Positions 1 through 10,882 of a DNA stretch of 64,000 nt are shown one piece after another (positions within the stretch are counted from its first letter, which is position 1; the number at the start of each line of letters is the position of its first letter). Under the pieces are notes generated by a model, which saw only the letters and a program-made list of their open reading frames with translations, ran no database searches and was not told the DNA's origin. The DNA is from Symsagittifera roscoffensis (lineage: Eukaryota; Xenacoelomorpha; Acoela; Convolutidae): assembly GCF_963678635.1 (NCBI RefSeq), contig NC_087062.1, forward strand, positions 97,023,705-97,087,704, in the 5' to 3' direction. The position numbers and the translations under genes were made by a program.

Positions 1-1398
1 CTACTAAGAGCGTCACCTTCTGCCGGTGATCCGGTAATCCGATCGACCGAATTTCTTCCATATCCCACACCAGGCAGAGGTTCTTGTGATCTGGATACCA
101 CACCGTTTGTGCCAAACAGTGGCATGGGCATTCTCCATGGGTGATTTCAATGCTCCTGAGGTTACGCTCCCCCGAGGCTTCCAAGAGAGGCTCAAGCTCC
201 ATCATTTTCTCATGCATCGTGTCGTTCTCTCCCATGTTTGGAGCACCCCCCACAGATTTTCCGATCACGTTTTGTCTCTCGTGATCGCTTGTGTTCTCAC
301 TTTCCAATTTCAAAAGCTCTTCTCCCCAGATTTCACTCAAGTCATCTCTCAACTCTTTCGGTACTGTCCCTCTGATTTTCCTCAACAACTTGTGCGAGTG
401 ATGCGATACCCGAGCCAACCTCACGCACTTGGGCACTGAGAAGGCCTTGTCCACCAATATTCTCTGGCTGGATGCTTCCACCATCGCCATGTGCAGTGGG
501 TAGTGGCTTCCGCACAAATTGGCCATCATTGACCCTATCGGGGGTTTTGCGTTCAATGGCAGGCCATAAGCTTCGCTCATGGGAAACCCCATTTCCGCCT
601 CGAGACCAACCTTCCAGCTCCGGATATGTTTTTGAGTCACCTGCAACACCCCAGGCCATGATTCCCCACTCAACGCCGTCACTAAATGGTGTTCAGACTC
701 TAGCCTCTCCAGTGACTGCAGACTACACATTCTCGAGAAGAATCCGAGAGCTGTCGCTATATTCACCGTAGTCCTCGCGTAACACTCCGCCACTATTTGT
801 ACTTCACTTTTCTCCCTTTCCGTGATGTCTTCAAACCAAGTAACCAGATCTTCTTTTTGAAAGGACAGTATCGTGACACATGATCGTCCGTCGCAGGTGT
901 GCTCTCCACTCCCACACGTAGAATCCAGACAGCTACCCGGCTCCATCTTCTTTGCTGACTCAAGACTGTTCGTCTTTTCGCCTTCTCCTTCATCTGAGGT
1001 AAGATCAGTTTGTGCACCACACTCAACTTTGCCAAATCTTCATCTTCCGTTGGTGCTAACCTCACCCGCTCGGTGGTCTCCTCAATCAGAATCGCGTGGG
1101 GATGTGGGCACGAGGAGGGTCTTAGTAACTTCCATACCACTCCCAAGTTCGTGATCAACAAGCCATTGCCATCACCCATGTTCACTTCAACTCTCTTGTT
1201 CGAGCGCGGTATGCTCACCACTTCCGGTGTTTTCTCAAGAACCAGGCCCAAGCTCGGCCTCTCTTTCTCCACCGCGTCTATTTCCACTAATTTTTCTGTC
1301 CAAAACTTCAGCAGCTCCGCTACCTCGTGGTTCCTGTGAGCGCCTCCAGTTTCTGAGTCTAAGAAGGGGTTGTAGGCTATCCCCATCACTCCAGACAC
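1..1398 (-). pseudogene. Element B ORF3 C-terminal region, runs off the left edge
   Basis: The frame 1398 to about 900 encodes an unrecognised segment. From about 900 to base 1 a different frame is open and clearly matches the C-terminal part of ORF3 in C and A: FSVPKCVRLARVS near 440-400 and CPCHCLAQTVWYP near 125-90. The shift between the frames lies around 880-910. The Cys-rich end of the protein is beyond the window. Confidence 0.7.
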
Positions 1399-1490
1399 GT
1401 ATTCGTATCCCCCTTCTCACTGAGTCTCGAGTACTGCTCTGGCGAGGCCAGGTTACGATGAACATCATGTTCTTCTTCGAACTTCTTATT

Positions 1491-2543
1491 CTAAAACCTC
1501 CGTACCTCGTCCAGCTTTCTGTAGTTCTCTAGGGATAGTCGGGAACCATCTTCCTTCTCTATTCCAGTACTCTGATATACGTTTAATATGATCGTTGAGA
1601 CTCTTTTTTCCACGGTTTTACTTCCGCTTGCTCTTTGGTAGCACGCCAAGATGGTGCTATCAGACATCATTGACATTATCCATCTCAAGAAACATGTGGC
1701 ATCCTTCCTCCTAGCCAGGCTCAAGCCTGAATTATCCCTGGCCACGTGCTGCATCAGCGCTTGATACACTTCTAGCTTCTTGCTTCCCAACTTCAACCTG
1801 TCATACGAGGTGGTCAGTGTCTCCAACTCTATTCCCACCAGACTCCAGGTGAACATCAATTGTCCTGCGGTTCTAACGAAGGGATTCGCCATCAATGGCG
1901 GTGCTGATGAGGGTGTCCTCATTGCCTCTTCAAAATGATCCTTCAATAAGTTCTGCCAGGACCTCTTCAGCTGGCTCGCCAATTCTATCTTGTTAACCTC
2001 AGCCTTTTTCTGGGTGGCCCAGTTGCGTCGTTTGCGAGCTACTCCACTGTCAAACTTCTTCAAGCAGTCTTCCATTTCCTTCAATGTCTCGAGGGCCACC
2101 CACCATGGCCGGGAGGTGTTCCTCGTCTTGCTCCTCTCCAGTGGATCACTCGTCACTTGCTTCCCCGTGGCCTGGTGTCCCTTCGAGACCCATTCCTTGC
2201 CGACATCCACTTCCCATGTCTGTCCGTCCGTTGAACCTCTCTTCACGTTTATCTTCTGGGGCTTGAAGTCTTCCTCCGACGTCGAACTGGTGGAAGCCTC
2301 TATTTCCCTCTCTACTTCGAGTGGTCTTCTGAGCTCCGTGTTGCTCTTGTATGCCGCCGTCTTGCATCGCGCCAAAACCATGGGCGCCGTCTCTCTCAAG
2401 TTTCCTTCCGAGACAGCATCCACTGAAGGACTACTCAATCCCTCCACTTCTCTCTTCCTCTTGCGAGTCTTCACATCTCTGCTTGAGGGTGTTGTGGTCA
2501 TCATCACTGATTCGACCTCTCTGTCTACCTCCAACCCTTCCAA
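1491..2543 (-). pseudogene. Element B ORF3 continuation (after frameshift)
   Basis: Collinear with element A 43650-44350. It has a basic Lys/Arg-rich stretch (RKRKREVEG), an acidic Ser-rich run and a helical segment (ARRKDATCFLRWIMSMM) that matches element A just beyond its stop at 43649. No domain recognised. Confidence 0.7.
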
Positions 2544-2584
2544 CTCTTGCCTCCCCCTGCTCGAGCCTTAAGGATATTAGTATT

Positions 2585-5500
2585 TTAAATCATATTACTA
2601 GTCCCACTCTTATCCCCTCTTATATCATCAACTATTTTATCTACAGTTTTTTGTTTCAGAGTAGAGCTGTCTTCACATTTTTCTTCTCTGGTCTTTGATC
2701 GTGAATTCCTCAGCTCTATCAGCTTGTTCAGCAGCTCCTTTCTCGCCTTCTCGCCCAGGCCCGTCCCCATCAGAAGCGGTTCTCCAAACTTCACGACTGT
2801 GTCCCACTGTTCATCCTTGAATTTGTCCAGCGTCGTCTCGCTGCCCACTTCTTGGTTGAACTCCTTCAAGAACTTTTGCCAAGCGTCGTCCTCCAGAGTC
2901 CCCAGGAACATGTCCCTATTTCCTTCGAATGTATTCTTTTCCCTTTCCTCCGAACTCAAGAGTATCATCCCCATATTGGAGGTCTCGCTCGCCAATGGCA
3001 ATTCCAGATTCTTCCGGGGAGACGGGGTCAGAGGTGGAGTGGCAGTATCTGCCCAATTCTCCTCACTCAAGTCTTTCAACAGCTCTTGAGTGGTGAGCTC
3101 CTCACCTGATGGTCTTGGTTCAGGCGTATTCCCCACTTCCATGTCCTCGCCGGCTTCGCTGAGAGTTTCATCCATACTCTCTTCTTCTGATTCAGCTCTT
3201 CTTCTCTCGAGAATTCTTTTGAACCGGTCTTCCACGGGTCCACTCCTCTTGTCTCCAGGTGTATCTACTGACAGTGGTGATGGTGTCGCCGGGTCCAATC
3301 TCTTGTGCTCCGTCAGGGCCACATACAGTTGACCTGCTGCATCCAGTTCTTTTCCCTCCTGTCTCATTTCCACCTGTTCTAAGCCATAGGGTGCCCTATA
3401 CTTTCGTGTCGCGAATTTCATGTCGTCCACCAATGCAACATGCCCCTCCATCATGATCATCCTGCCATCATCCCATATTGGTAGCATGTTCTCAAGTCCC
3501 TCCTGCTCAAGAGCTCTCAAGACCTTTCGCACCTCAAATCCGGGGGGTTGCGAGCCTCTCCTCTTTTTTGCTTGCGTCGTCCACGAATTTATCTTCGCCT
3601 CGCTAGTGTGGAAATAAACCGCCGCCGTATAGCCGACGAACAGGGGGTCCCAGCCATCAGTGAAGTCTTTCTGCATTTCCTCCGTAGTCATCCTCGCAAT
3701 TATGGATGGAACTACTAAGGGACTGTTCATCCCTAAGGTCATCCTCCTGACTATCGGGAACTCAGGCATGGTGGCTGGCAGGATTTCTTTCTCCATTATG
3801 GCCTCCAGATCCCTCTTAACCAGTGCAAAGCTGTCCTTCCAAGCAGGAATCCTCAAGATCTCCCGTCCGTCTGCTGCCAATGGGTTCAAGTTCCAGAACT
3901 TGGGATATGTCTCGATGGGGCCCTCGCGTTTGCCTCCCATTCTACATTGCAGCTGTCCCCTGAAGTTGTACACTATCAACTCGGCATCTTTCACTTTTCC
4001 AAAGAGTACCGTATTGCTCATTTGTGCCCTGAGCACCTCCTGCCGACACCAATTGAGCGCCGTCCCATCCAGTACGCTGATAAGACTCAGGTGCGTTACA
4101 GAGTAACGATACGTTGTCACCAGGGGATCTGGAAATGCGTGTGTCACTGCTGGACCGTAAATGCAGGTTACCACCTCCTCTAGACCCCGGATTATCCCCA
4201 TCGGGTCCGACCTCATTGCCAGGCACAGGTCCGTTAACAGAGGCATACCTCCATTCATCTTCTTCCATTCTTCTCTCGATTTTGGGTTCTTCTCTTCACC
4301 CGTCATGTGCCGATTCTGCATCATGAGGTATTGCACTAACAGCGTCTTCAACCCCGCGGCACACTTGTAGGAAGAGGTGTCGATACTCGAGTGTACCTTC
4401 CCCATTGACAGGGGCTCCCCATATTTCATCAATCGATGAAATGACACCAGTTCCCCATGGGTTAAGAGCACTAGTGCCAGATACCCATCAACCCGAAGTG
4501 TCTCCACTCCTCGACTAAACATGTACGCTGGGCCCATGTTGAACAAGTATCTGGGGTAGACTAGATATAAAGCCAAGAGCAGGCTGATGGGCATGCCCAG
4601 TATCTCCTGCACGAAGGCTCCAAAGATAGTCGCTTTGGTGCCGAACATCTCTGTCATGAATTCTTTTCCCCAGCAAGGACTCAAGAACTTCAGAATCTCA
4701 TGATCCCTTCTAGTCCTCAGCTCACCCTCTGCGTGCTCTCTCCAGAACCCTCCAATCGTCACTTCATTGGCTGCCGAGACAAATCTAGCCACCGTCATCT
4801 CTCTTCCTTCGGCCAGCTCCAGTTGTTTTTCCAGAAAACTCCAGACCTGTTTCACGAGGGGTGGTGCTTCCTCCCTCGTCTTATTCATGGCGTTCTCCAG
4901 CCTTGGTGTCAAAAATGGCCACCAGCCATTCTCTTGCGTCAGACGACATGCCATCGACTCTAATTGTTTCTCCGTTTCGGCCACATTTTTTCTCTCGTTG
5001 CTCGGGCCTCTAGACTTGCCGGTGGAACCTGTGATCGTCACCTCCATGCTCCGAAACCACAAGCTGGCCGTCAATTGGTTTATCGCCGGGTGATCGTCCC
5101 CGATGACTAGGCTGAACTTGAGTTGCCTGGCAAAGTTCGATATCTCTAGCAAGAGCACCTCGTCCAATACGATCAGGATGTCGGCTAATCCATAAAAGCC
5201 CCTCATTGCATGAGATATGTCCGCCCATGCCGCTGCCAGCACTGACTTGCGGAGCCTCAGGTTCGATGGCTCCAATTCCCGATTGGGGGTCGCCATTAGA
5301 ATTCGCCATTCGTTTCCCTCTGCTATCAGGATCAAGACCGCGTACATGAATTGTAGGGCGGGTGGCATGTTCGCGTATCCAGGGGATGTAGTGAACACCA
5401 CCTTCGTCTTGGAGCCGAATCTCGAGACAACATTCTCTTGCACCTCATTCATCGCCGCAAACAACGTCTGAATGGCTTCCCAGATCTTCCTCGGTGTTGG

Positions 5501-8269
5501 TTCATTGCCCTTCAGCTGCTCAAGAAGTCCCGCCGCGTGCAGATGATCAATAATTCCTGCAAACAATAGCAGCTCAGGCTCACAGGGCATCTCCGACTTT
5601 ATTGCCACCACTAGAGTTAACATCTGGTTTAGTTCGGCTCCTGGCAAAGAGTATATCAGAGTCTCCGGCCAAAACAGCTTAGGAGACGTTCCTTCGAAGT
5701 CTGATCCCGCCACAATGACTACCCTTGCAGCAGCTGGATCTGCTCTATCGTAAACTGCCAAAGTCTTGGCCAGCTGGGTGCTCCCACAGGGCTTCCCGTA
5801 CCTGGGATCTTCCGCCAATTTCGAGCCTTCGTACGCGGCATCTGGCAATTCCATTTCCCCCGGATTCAGCAGCTTATCCACCACCCTCAATTGTGCCGGG
5901 GTCGCCAATCTGATCCTGGCGATGCTCGTTCGGTGTTTGGGGGGTTCTGCTATGAACCCAGGACTCCCCAGCAGCTTGAGAGGTCTATAGTTGTTGGGTC
6001 CCATGATCGCTTTCGTGGGAATTCCGGTCAGGTCCGCGGTCTCCATCAGTTTTGCTCTCCAGAAGTGCGTCTCATGAGCCTTCAACCAGTCCACGCAATG
6101 GTGTCTGCTCAAGTGTTCGTGCGACACTCGTTCAATACCCAGAGTCTCCGCCAATTCTCGCCTGCATTCCAAAACTTCTAGGTCCAGCCCTTTCACCTTC
6201 TCAAGATATCTCAAGCGAGCGGTCTCTATAGGCCTCTCCACCCGCTTGCTCTCTGCCACTACCACTGAGGATATTGCCGAACCTGGAGGCGTTGATGATG
6301 TCACCTCCTCAGACTCCATTGGCGTGGCACTCGGCAATCTGGTCTGGTTGCTCCTTGAGCTGTCTCTAGTGTCGACCCTCGGTCCCAAACGACTAGACAA
6401 GGCCCTCGAGGCAAGGAATGGTGGGTTCGGAGGTGGCCCCAATGTGAATTGGGCCGTCTCTAGCAGATCCGCCTCTAGCGCATTTACGTGTCCTTGAAAG
6501 ACGTCATTCAGCCACTCTGCTCCCCTCGGTCTGTCGAAGTGGATTCCATCTGAGGAGGTGTCTTCAGGGAATCCCGCTTGCTCCATGCGCTCCGCCACGT
6601 CCAACAATCTGATGGGGAGCACATTCTTCCGGTGGATTTCTCGGATCACCCCGTTTAGGTTCCGCACCTTCTCGTTCATCTCCAAGGCGTGCTGATCGAA
6701 CTTCATGTTATGAGGGACAGTACATACTGTCAACAGGATGGGATCCATCTGGATCCTCAGTTCCTCAAGAAGGCAGCTCATCTTGTCGTGCAGCCTCGTT
6801 ACTTTCCTCGCTTCTCCCCTTGATACATCATTCGTTCCGATCATCAGGGTCACCGTGTATACTTTTGTCATTCCTAGCATCTCAAGCGTTGCCAATATCT
6901 GTGGCGTGGCAGCTCCAGCGAAACTCAAGATTCCTGTCTGCCAGTGCGATTGGATCCGGGTCAACACCCGCACTAGGCTGTCCCCTATAATCAGGTGGAC
7001 CGCACCTTCTGGCACACGGGGTGGCGCAAGATATTCCACCCAGGCTGCATCATAAAAGCAATCCCTCCTGGCCTTCTGTTCCGCATTCCAATCCAGCCGA
7101 TTGTGCCTGTGGTACCTCTTTTCGGTGTTCTTCTTATAACTCGAGATCATGACGCTCCTGACCGGCTGTTCCCTCCACGTTGGAGGAAGCTCCGCCCTTG
7201 CCGAACTTTCACGACTTCTCTGCTGCAATCTCTCGCTCAGCTCCTTCAGACGCGATGAGCTGCCGCTCACCTGACTGCCGCTCGAGGTCGAGGTTGGGGT
7301 ATATCCCGGCAGTACCACATCCATCAGCGGGCGTATGGGTTGCGTTTCCAAGTTACGCAAGGAGGACGTTGCTTCATTCGGTATCCAGACTTCCAACCCT
7401 TCACTCATGTGTTCTCGAGCCTCGCGGTCAAGGTTGAACCGTCCTCTTGCCCTGGGGGCTTCATCCACTTCCATGCGTGACTCTGGCCTCGAGCTGGTAA
7501 CCACTCGCTCCTTTGGCCTGGCTCCCTTCTGTGCATCAGGTTCACGTTGTCGTTGTTCTATCCTCTCCATCTCCGACTTCAGTTGCTCACAATTCGCGGC
7601 ATTCTCCCGCACCCTTAGTTCCTGCTGATGTTCAGCCCGCAGCATCTCAAGCAACCTCAGAGTCTGATCTCGTTCAATGACCGCCTGGTCCCTTTCCAGC
7701 TGAGCCTTTTCCCGATCCAGCTTTGCCTGATCCAGAGCGAGGTTCGCCTTGTTCCTTCCCCTCTGCGTCTTCTCGAGCTCTTTCTTTAGAACACCAAGAT
7801 CCGGATATGCCTCAGTCGTCTGTTGCGCTCGCGTCATTGATGGCACCTTACTCGAGCTCTGGCCCGTCGATCTTGCTGATGGCCTAGTTGATAGTGGGAA
7901 TTCTCCTGCGCCATATTCGGTATTGTTACTCAGGCCAAGATTCCTTGCCAAGTCAAAATCCCTTACTCCTCCATCCACATTCCAAGACAACCATCTGGTC
8001 TGTTCTTGATTTGATATTCCCTCGGTGGTGTAGCCGACCATCAAGACAGCCTCCGTCGCAGACTCCCTGCACTCACCCTGTTCTTCCAACTGGAGGATGG
8101 CATTCAGCATTACCGCCATTCTCTCGTCTATCTGGGTATAATCTAGATCCCTCAGGCGTCTGTACAGCTCATCGAGAGTGGGCTTCTTCAGAGCCGCGGG
8201 CATGGAGTTCCACAACCTGTCTGCCATTTTCTGTGACTTCGGGATGTGTTCGAGTATTAACCAGCTCAA
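2585..8269 (-). CDS. Element B ORF3: N-terminal domain, coiled coil, SGNH hydrolase and second SGNH-like domain
   Basis: 1,894 codons open; the likely start is residue 15 (MADRLWNS, 8227). Residues 30-130 are the conserved N-terminal domain. Residues 160-245 are a coiled coil rich in Arg, Glu and Gln. SGNH hydrolase spans about 424-595: block I IIGDSL with Ser431, Gly block SFAGAA 449-454, block III GTND 478-481, block V DGIH with Asp574 and His577. A second region, about 848-1075, repeats the order in weakened form: VIVAGSDF, FAGIIDH 903-909 (element A has GIND here), and GDDH 1057-1060. The rest, to 1894, is conserved in element A but unrecognised, with an acidic Ser-rich tail. Substrate unknown. 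A frameshift separates it from 2543. Confidence 0.85.
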   Translation of the reverse strand: MSWLILEHIPKSQKMADRLWNSMPAALKKPTLDELYRRLRDLDYTQIDERMAVMLNAILQLEEQGECRESATEAVLMVGYTTEGISNQEQTRWLSWNVDGGVRDFDLARNLGLSNNTEYGAGEFPLSTRPSARSTGQSSSKVPSMTRAQQTTEAYPDLGVLKKELEKTQRGRNKANLALDQAKLDREKAQLERDQAVIERDQTLRLLEMLRAEHQQELRVRENAANCEQLKSEMERIEQRQREPDAQKGARPKERVVTSSRPESRMEVDEAPRARGRFNLDREAREHMSEGLEVWIPNEATSSLRNLETQPIRPLMDVVLPGYTPTSTSSGSQVSGSSSRLKELSERLQQRSRESSARAELPPTWREQPVRSVMISSYKKNTEKRYHRHNRLDWNAEQKARRDCFYDAAWVEYLAPPRVPEGAVHLIIGDSLVRVLTRIQSHWQTGILSFAGAATPQILATLEMLGMTKVYTVTLMIGTNDVSRGEARKVTRLHDKMSCLLEELRIQMDPILLTVCTVPHNMKFDQHALEMNEKVRNLNGVIREIHRKNVLPIRLLDVAERMEQAGFPEDTSSDGIHFDRPRGAEWLNDVFQGHVNALEADLLETAQFTLGPPPNPPFLASRALSSRLGPRVDTRDSSRSNQTRLPSATPMESEEVTSSTPPGSAISSVVVAESKRVERPIETARLRYLEKVKGLDLEVLECRRELAETLGIERVSHEHLSRHHCVDWLKAHETHFWRAKLMETADLTGIPTKAIMGPNNYRPLKLLGSPGFIAEPPKHRTSIARIRLATPAQLRVVDKLLNPGEMELPDAAYEGSKLAEDPRYGKPCGSTQLAKTLAVYDRADPAAARVVIVAGSDFEGTSPKLFWPETLIYSLPGAELNQMLTLVVAIKSEMPCEPELLLFAGIIDHLHAAGLLEQLKGNEPTPRKIWEAIQTLFAAMNEVQENVVSRFGSKTKVVFTTSPGYANMPPALQFMYAVLILIAEGNEWRILMATPNRELEPSNLRLRKSVLAAAWADISHAMRGFYGLADILIVLDEVLLLEISNFARQLKFSLVIGDDHPAINQLTASLWFRSMEVTITGSTGKSRGPSNERKNVAETEKQLESMACRLTQENGWWPFLTPRLENAMNKTREEAPPLVKQVWSFLEKQLELAEGREMTVARFVSAANEVTIGGFWREHAEGELRTRRDHEILKFLSPCWGKEFMTEMFGTKATIFGAFVQEILGMPISLLLALYLVYPRYLFNMGPAYMFSRGVETLRVDGYLALVLLTHGELVSFHRLMKYGEPLSMGKVHSSIDTSSYKCAAGLKTLLVQYLMMQNRHMTGEEKNPKSREEWKKMNGGMPLLTDLCLAMRSDPMGIIRGLEEVVTCIYGPAVTHAFPDPLVTTYRYSVTHLSLISVLDGTALNWCRQEVLRAQMSNTVLFGKVKDAELIVYNFRGQLQCRMGGKREGPIETYPKFWNLNPLAADGREILRIPAWKDSFALVKRDLEAIMEKEILPATMPEFPIVRRMTLGMNSPLVVPSIIARMTTEEMQKDFTDGWDPLFVGYTAAVYFHTSEAKINSWTTQAKKRRGSQPPGFEVRKVLRALEQEGLENMLPIWDDGRMIMMEGHVALVDDMKFATRKYRAPYGLEQVEMRQEGKELDAAGQLYVALTEHKRLDPATPSPLSVDTPGDKRSGPVEDRFKRILERRRAESEEESMDETLSEAGEDMEVGNTPEPRPSGEELTTQELLKDLSEENWADTATPPLTPSPRKNLELPLASETSNMGMILLSSEEREKNTFEGNRDMFLGTLEDDAWQKFLKEFNQEVGSETTLDKFKDEQWDTVVKFGEPLLMGTGLGEKARKELLNKLIELRNSRSKTREEKCEDSSTLKQKTVDKIVDDIRGDKSGTSNMI

Positions 8270-8740
8270 GAATTACCTTACCGACTCAAGAATTACCTTA
8301 CCGACTCAAAAATTGACCAACTTAAGAATTCTCTAGAAATGTCTCCTTGCAAATACTTGCTGCAGGTGTCGATTATCGCGAGTTCAATCAAGATTTCCCT
8401 TTCTGTGTCTCGCTTGAGTATAGTTGGATTTTCATCTTTGTTTATCAAACTTGATCTGAAAACAGAAACCATATTAAGACTTAATATGTCATGTTCCTAA
8501 CCTAGAAACCCCCCTTTTACCAGTATGGTTAAAATCTTATCATTTTCATTCCACTTAAAACAATTCAATTGGAATTTCCTTAAAAGCATGCAGATTCATT
8601 TTATGTTTTAGCACCGTTAATCCTTCTAAAATCAATTGTCATGCCAATCGCGTCTTAAGATCCCTTTACCTGTGCCGCACCCCAGTACCTAACTCAAGAC
8701 TCCTCCCTCACGCCCAACTCGAGACCCCCGTGTGCCCAAC
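8270..8740 (-). other. Element B pol-ORF3 intergenic region
   Basis: Non-coding. On the minus strand ATCTTGATTGA occurs at 8384-8394, as next to the acceptor-like AG in A and C, but here the preceding bases are GGGAA, so the splice site seems lost or moved. Two near-identical 22-bp units (GACTCAAGAATTACCTTACC and relatives) lie at 8264-8310. Confidence 0.5.
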
Positions 8741-9841
8741 TCAGGCGATGCTCAAGTAGTATTTCTTGTGAAGATACACTATTATCTCAGTTTCCGCGAA
8801 GACTACGTGTAGGATAGCGTACAATTCCCTCGAGCTCAGTTTGCCCCTGTTTGGGTCATACACCGGCATTGAGACCTCCGTTATTCCTCTTTCAATCATG
8901 AAGTCTCGTAGTCTTGTTATTGCCAACATCACGTGTTCGGGATCAATTGTGTTCCTGTCATTGACCCTCGTCACTAGGAAGCACAGATATTTGCCCGGGA
9001 CTTGTGCTACTGATGGTGGAAGCGCTGCCATCCCTCCCAGTCCTGGTCTCTGTCTGAACAGAAACTCCACATTCTGGTACTCTCTTTTGAAGTCAGCTTC
9101 CAATCTTGATTTGGAACTCATGTCCAACGTGACGCAGATCGCGCTAGTCCTGTTTGACAGGATGAAGTCGCTATCCGTTATCATGATGTTTTCCGAGTAC
9201 TCATTGGGTATTTCAAACTTCGTTTTGAAATTCCGACCTATGGTAGGCTCTGGCTCTTCTTCTTCCAGTTCCAATTCGCTTGTTTCTCTCACTTCCTTGA
9301 GCTTCTTTATCATCAAATTTTCGGTGTGGATAAGTCCTACCCCCACTCCCCGGACAAAAATATTTATCGACGTCCCCGTCGATGTTGTCGGGTCTGAATT
9401 GTCCGGAGGAATGTCCAGTGGCCTGTCTGTTGCCGTCCATCCGAAAAGAGGGTCCTTTGTCTTCATATAATTTGCCGATGACACGTCGACTTGTTGAATG
9501 CTTTGTCCTTCGTGGCTGTCGTCTTTGACATCGCGCATCCACTCTAGTATCCTCAATTTCGTGTTCTTCCTCCTCTCTATCTCACTCTGTTCGAGATCCG
9601 TCTCCAATTCTGGTGTCGAGTAGTCTTCCTGCGGATAGTGTCCACCATCGTCAATGACCTGCCATTCCTCTTCGGCTTCCAGTTCGCCTGAACTCAGTAG
9701 TTCCTCGCCCAATTTGTCTGGCTGTATCTTATCGATCAAGAAGTCATCCCCGTATCTGTTGTACCTCATGCCGGTCCGTTTACGATTGCCAGTCCTGGTT
9801 CCCGGTGGTATTGGTCGATCTGGCTCCATCCACTTCGGCAC
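8741..9841 (-). CDS. Element B pol tail with macro-like domain, 366 aa
   Basis: Uninterrupted frame with an N-terminal basic/acidic segment (RYNRYGDDFLIDKI), an acidic middle and, from about residue 215, the macro-like domain: ITDSDFILSNRTSAICVTLD, LEADFKREYQNVEFLFRQ, GKYLCFLVTRV, LRDFMIERGITEVSMPVYDP, ILHVVFAETEIIVYLHKKYY. In macro domains these correspond to strand 1, the helix after the ligand loop, the central strand, and the last strand-helix-strand. Homologues are at 51041-51560 and 26340-26830. The invariant hairpin and G-rich block is at 9336-9383. Why a retrotransposon would carry an ADP-ribose-binding fold is unknown. Confidence 0.78.
   Translation of the reverse strand: MPKWMEPDRPIPPGTRTGNRKRTGMRYNRYGDDFLIDKIQPDKLGEELLSSGELEAEEEWQVIDDGGHYPQEDYSTPELETDLEQSEIERRKNTKLRILEWMRDVKDDSHEGQSIQQVDVSSANYMKTKDPLFGWTATDRPLDIPPDNSDPTTSTGTSINIFVRGVGVGLIHTENLMIKKLKEVRETSELELEEEEPEPTIGRNFKTKFEIPNEYSENIMITDSDFILSNRTSAICVTLDMSSKSRLEADFKREYQNVEFLFRQRPGLGGMAALPPSVAQVPGKYLCFLVTRVNDRNTIDPEHVMLAITRLRDFMIERGITEVSMPVYDPNRGKLSSRELYAILHVVFAETEIIVYLHKKYYLSIA
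9336..9383 (-). promoter_or_regulatory. Invariant hairpin plus G-rich block in pol (element B copy)
   Basis: Minus strand: ATCGACG-GGGA-CGTCGAT (9383-9366), then a spacer and TTTTTGTCCGGGGAGTGGGG with GTAGGAC following. It contains the exact polypurine-tract 11-mer at 9346-9356. Confidence 0.65.
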
Positions 9842-9842
9842 C

Positions 9843-10837
9843 TCATCTTGCTCCGGGTAATATTTTTGCTAGTAATATTTTTTCGTCATATTTTCTGCGT
9901 TGCCTCATTTGCGCTTGCGTCGTGTTCCTCCTGCATAGCTCATTTAGCTCCTGTTGTCTTTTGATCGCTTCTTTCACGTATGCCTGAGGCGACGTCCTTT
10001 TCCCCTCGTATTCCGGGTAAAAGAATGTCAGAGGCATTGCTCTCTCCCTGCCCGTCAACATCATGAAGGGACTGATGCCCGTCGTTGAGTGCTGTGTACT
10101 GTTGTAGGCCCCTACTACCTGTGGCAGGTATTTATCCCAGTCCGTCATGTATCTTGAGCAGTACACCCTTAACATGTTGACCAGTGTCCTGTTCTGTCTC
10201 TCTACCAACCCGTTGGTCTGTGGATGGTAGGTTGTCGAGTGTGCTTGAGCAATGTGCGATCTCCTCATCAATTCTTTTGTCAAGTCCCCCACAAAAGCTT
10301 TGCCGTTGTCCGACTGGAAAGTCATTGGACAACCATACCGCGATATCCAATGCGTTATCAGATGATCACATGCCTCCTCGGCCGAGGCTGTCTGGCACGG
10401 AACCGCTTCCGCCAACTTTGTGAAGTGGTCTATTATAACCAGTATCTGGTTATATCCTGACTCCGTCATGCAGATTTTTGATGGTCTATCTGCACCACTT
10501 CATTGAATTCTGAGCTCTCGACGGACTTGAGGGGAAACTTCATCTTCTTTGGGTCTTTTACCTGGAGGCATGCCAAGCAGGCATTTACCCATCTCTCGCA
10601 AGCTTTTCTCATTCCTGGCCAATCAAACCTGTGAAATATCCTTTGTTGTACTTTATTTATCCCCTGGTGCCCCATCTGGTCGTGCGATCTGAAAAGCACC
10701 TCCGTTTGATACAATTGTGGCAGTATGATGAGGTTGTGTTTGTGTAATATCTTCTCCTCATCTTTCCTATTGCATGCTACCACCCCATCAGCTGTGTGGT
10801 AGAGTAAGTCTTTCTTCTCTTTGTAGAACTGGCTCAA
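9843..10837 (-). pseudogene. Element B integrase, 3' truncated
   Basis: The zinc module (HDQMGHQG to CLACLQ) is in frame 10837-10466. The catalytic core in frame 10469-9843 has Asp in VIIDHFTKLAEA, Asp in TFQSDNGKAFVG and Glu in TNGLVERQNRTL, so the triad is intact. The frame then ends with ILLAKILPGAR. Comparison with C and A shows a deletion of several hundred bases that removes the GPY/F-like segment and most of the acidic spacer. Confidence 0.88.
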
Positions 10838-10882
10838 AATCTTGTAGCTGTCTTCCTCGAGTTCCCCCTTCTCCTTGACCCC

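Noticed and set aside
2585-8269. ORF3 as an envelope glycoprotein
   Set aside because: No signal peptide, furin site or C-terminal membrane anchor is evident; the recognisable domain is a hydrolase.
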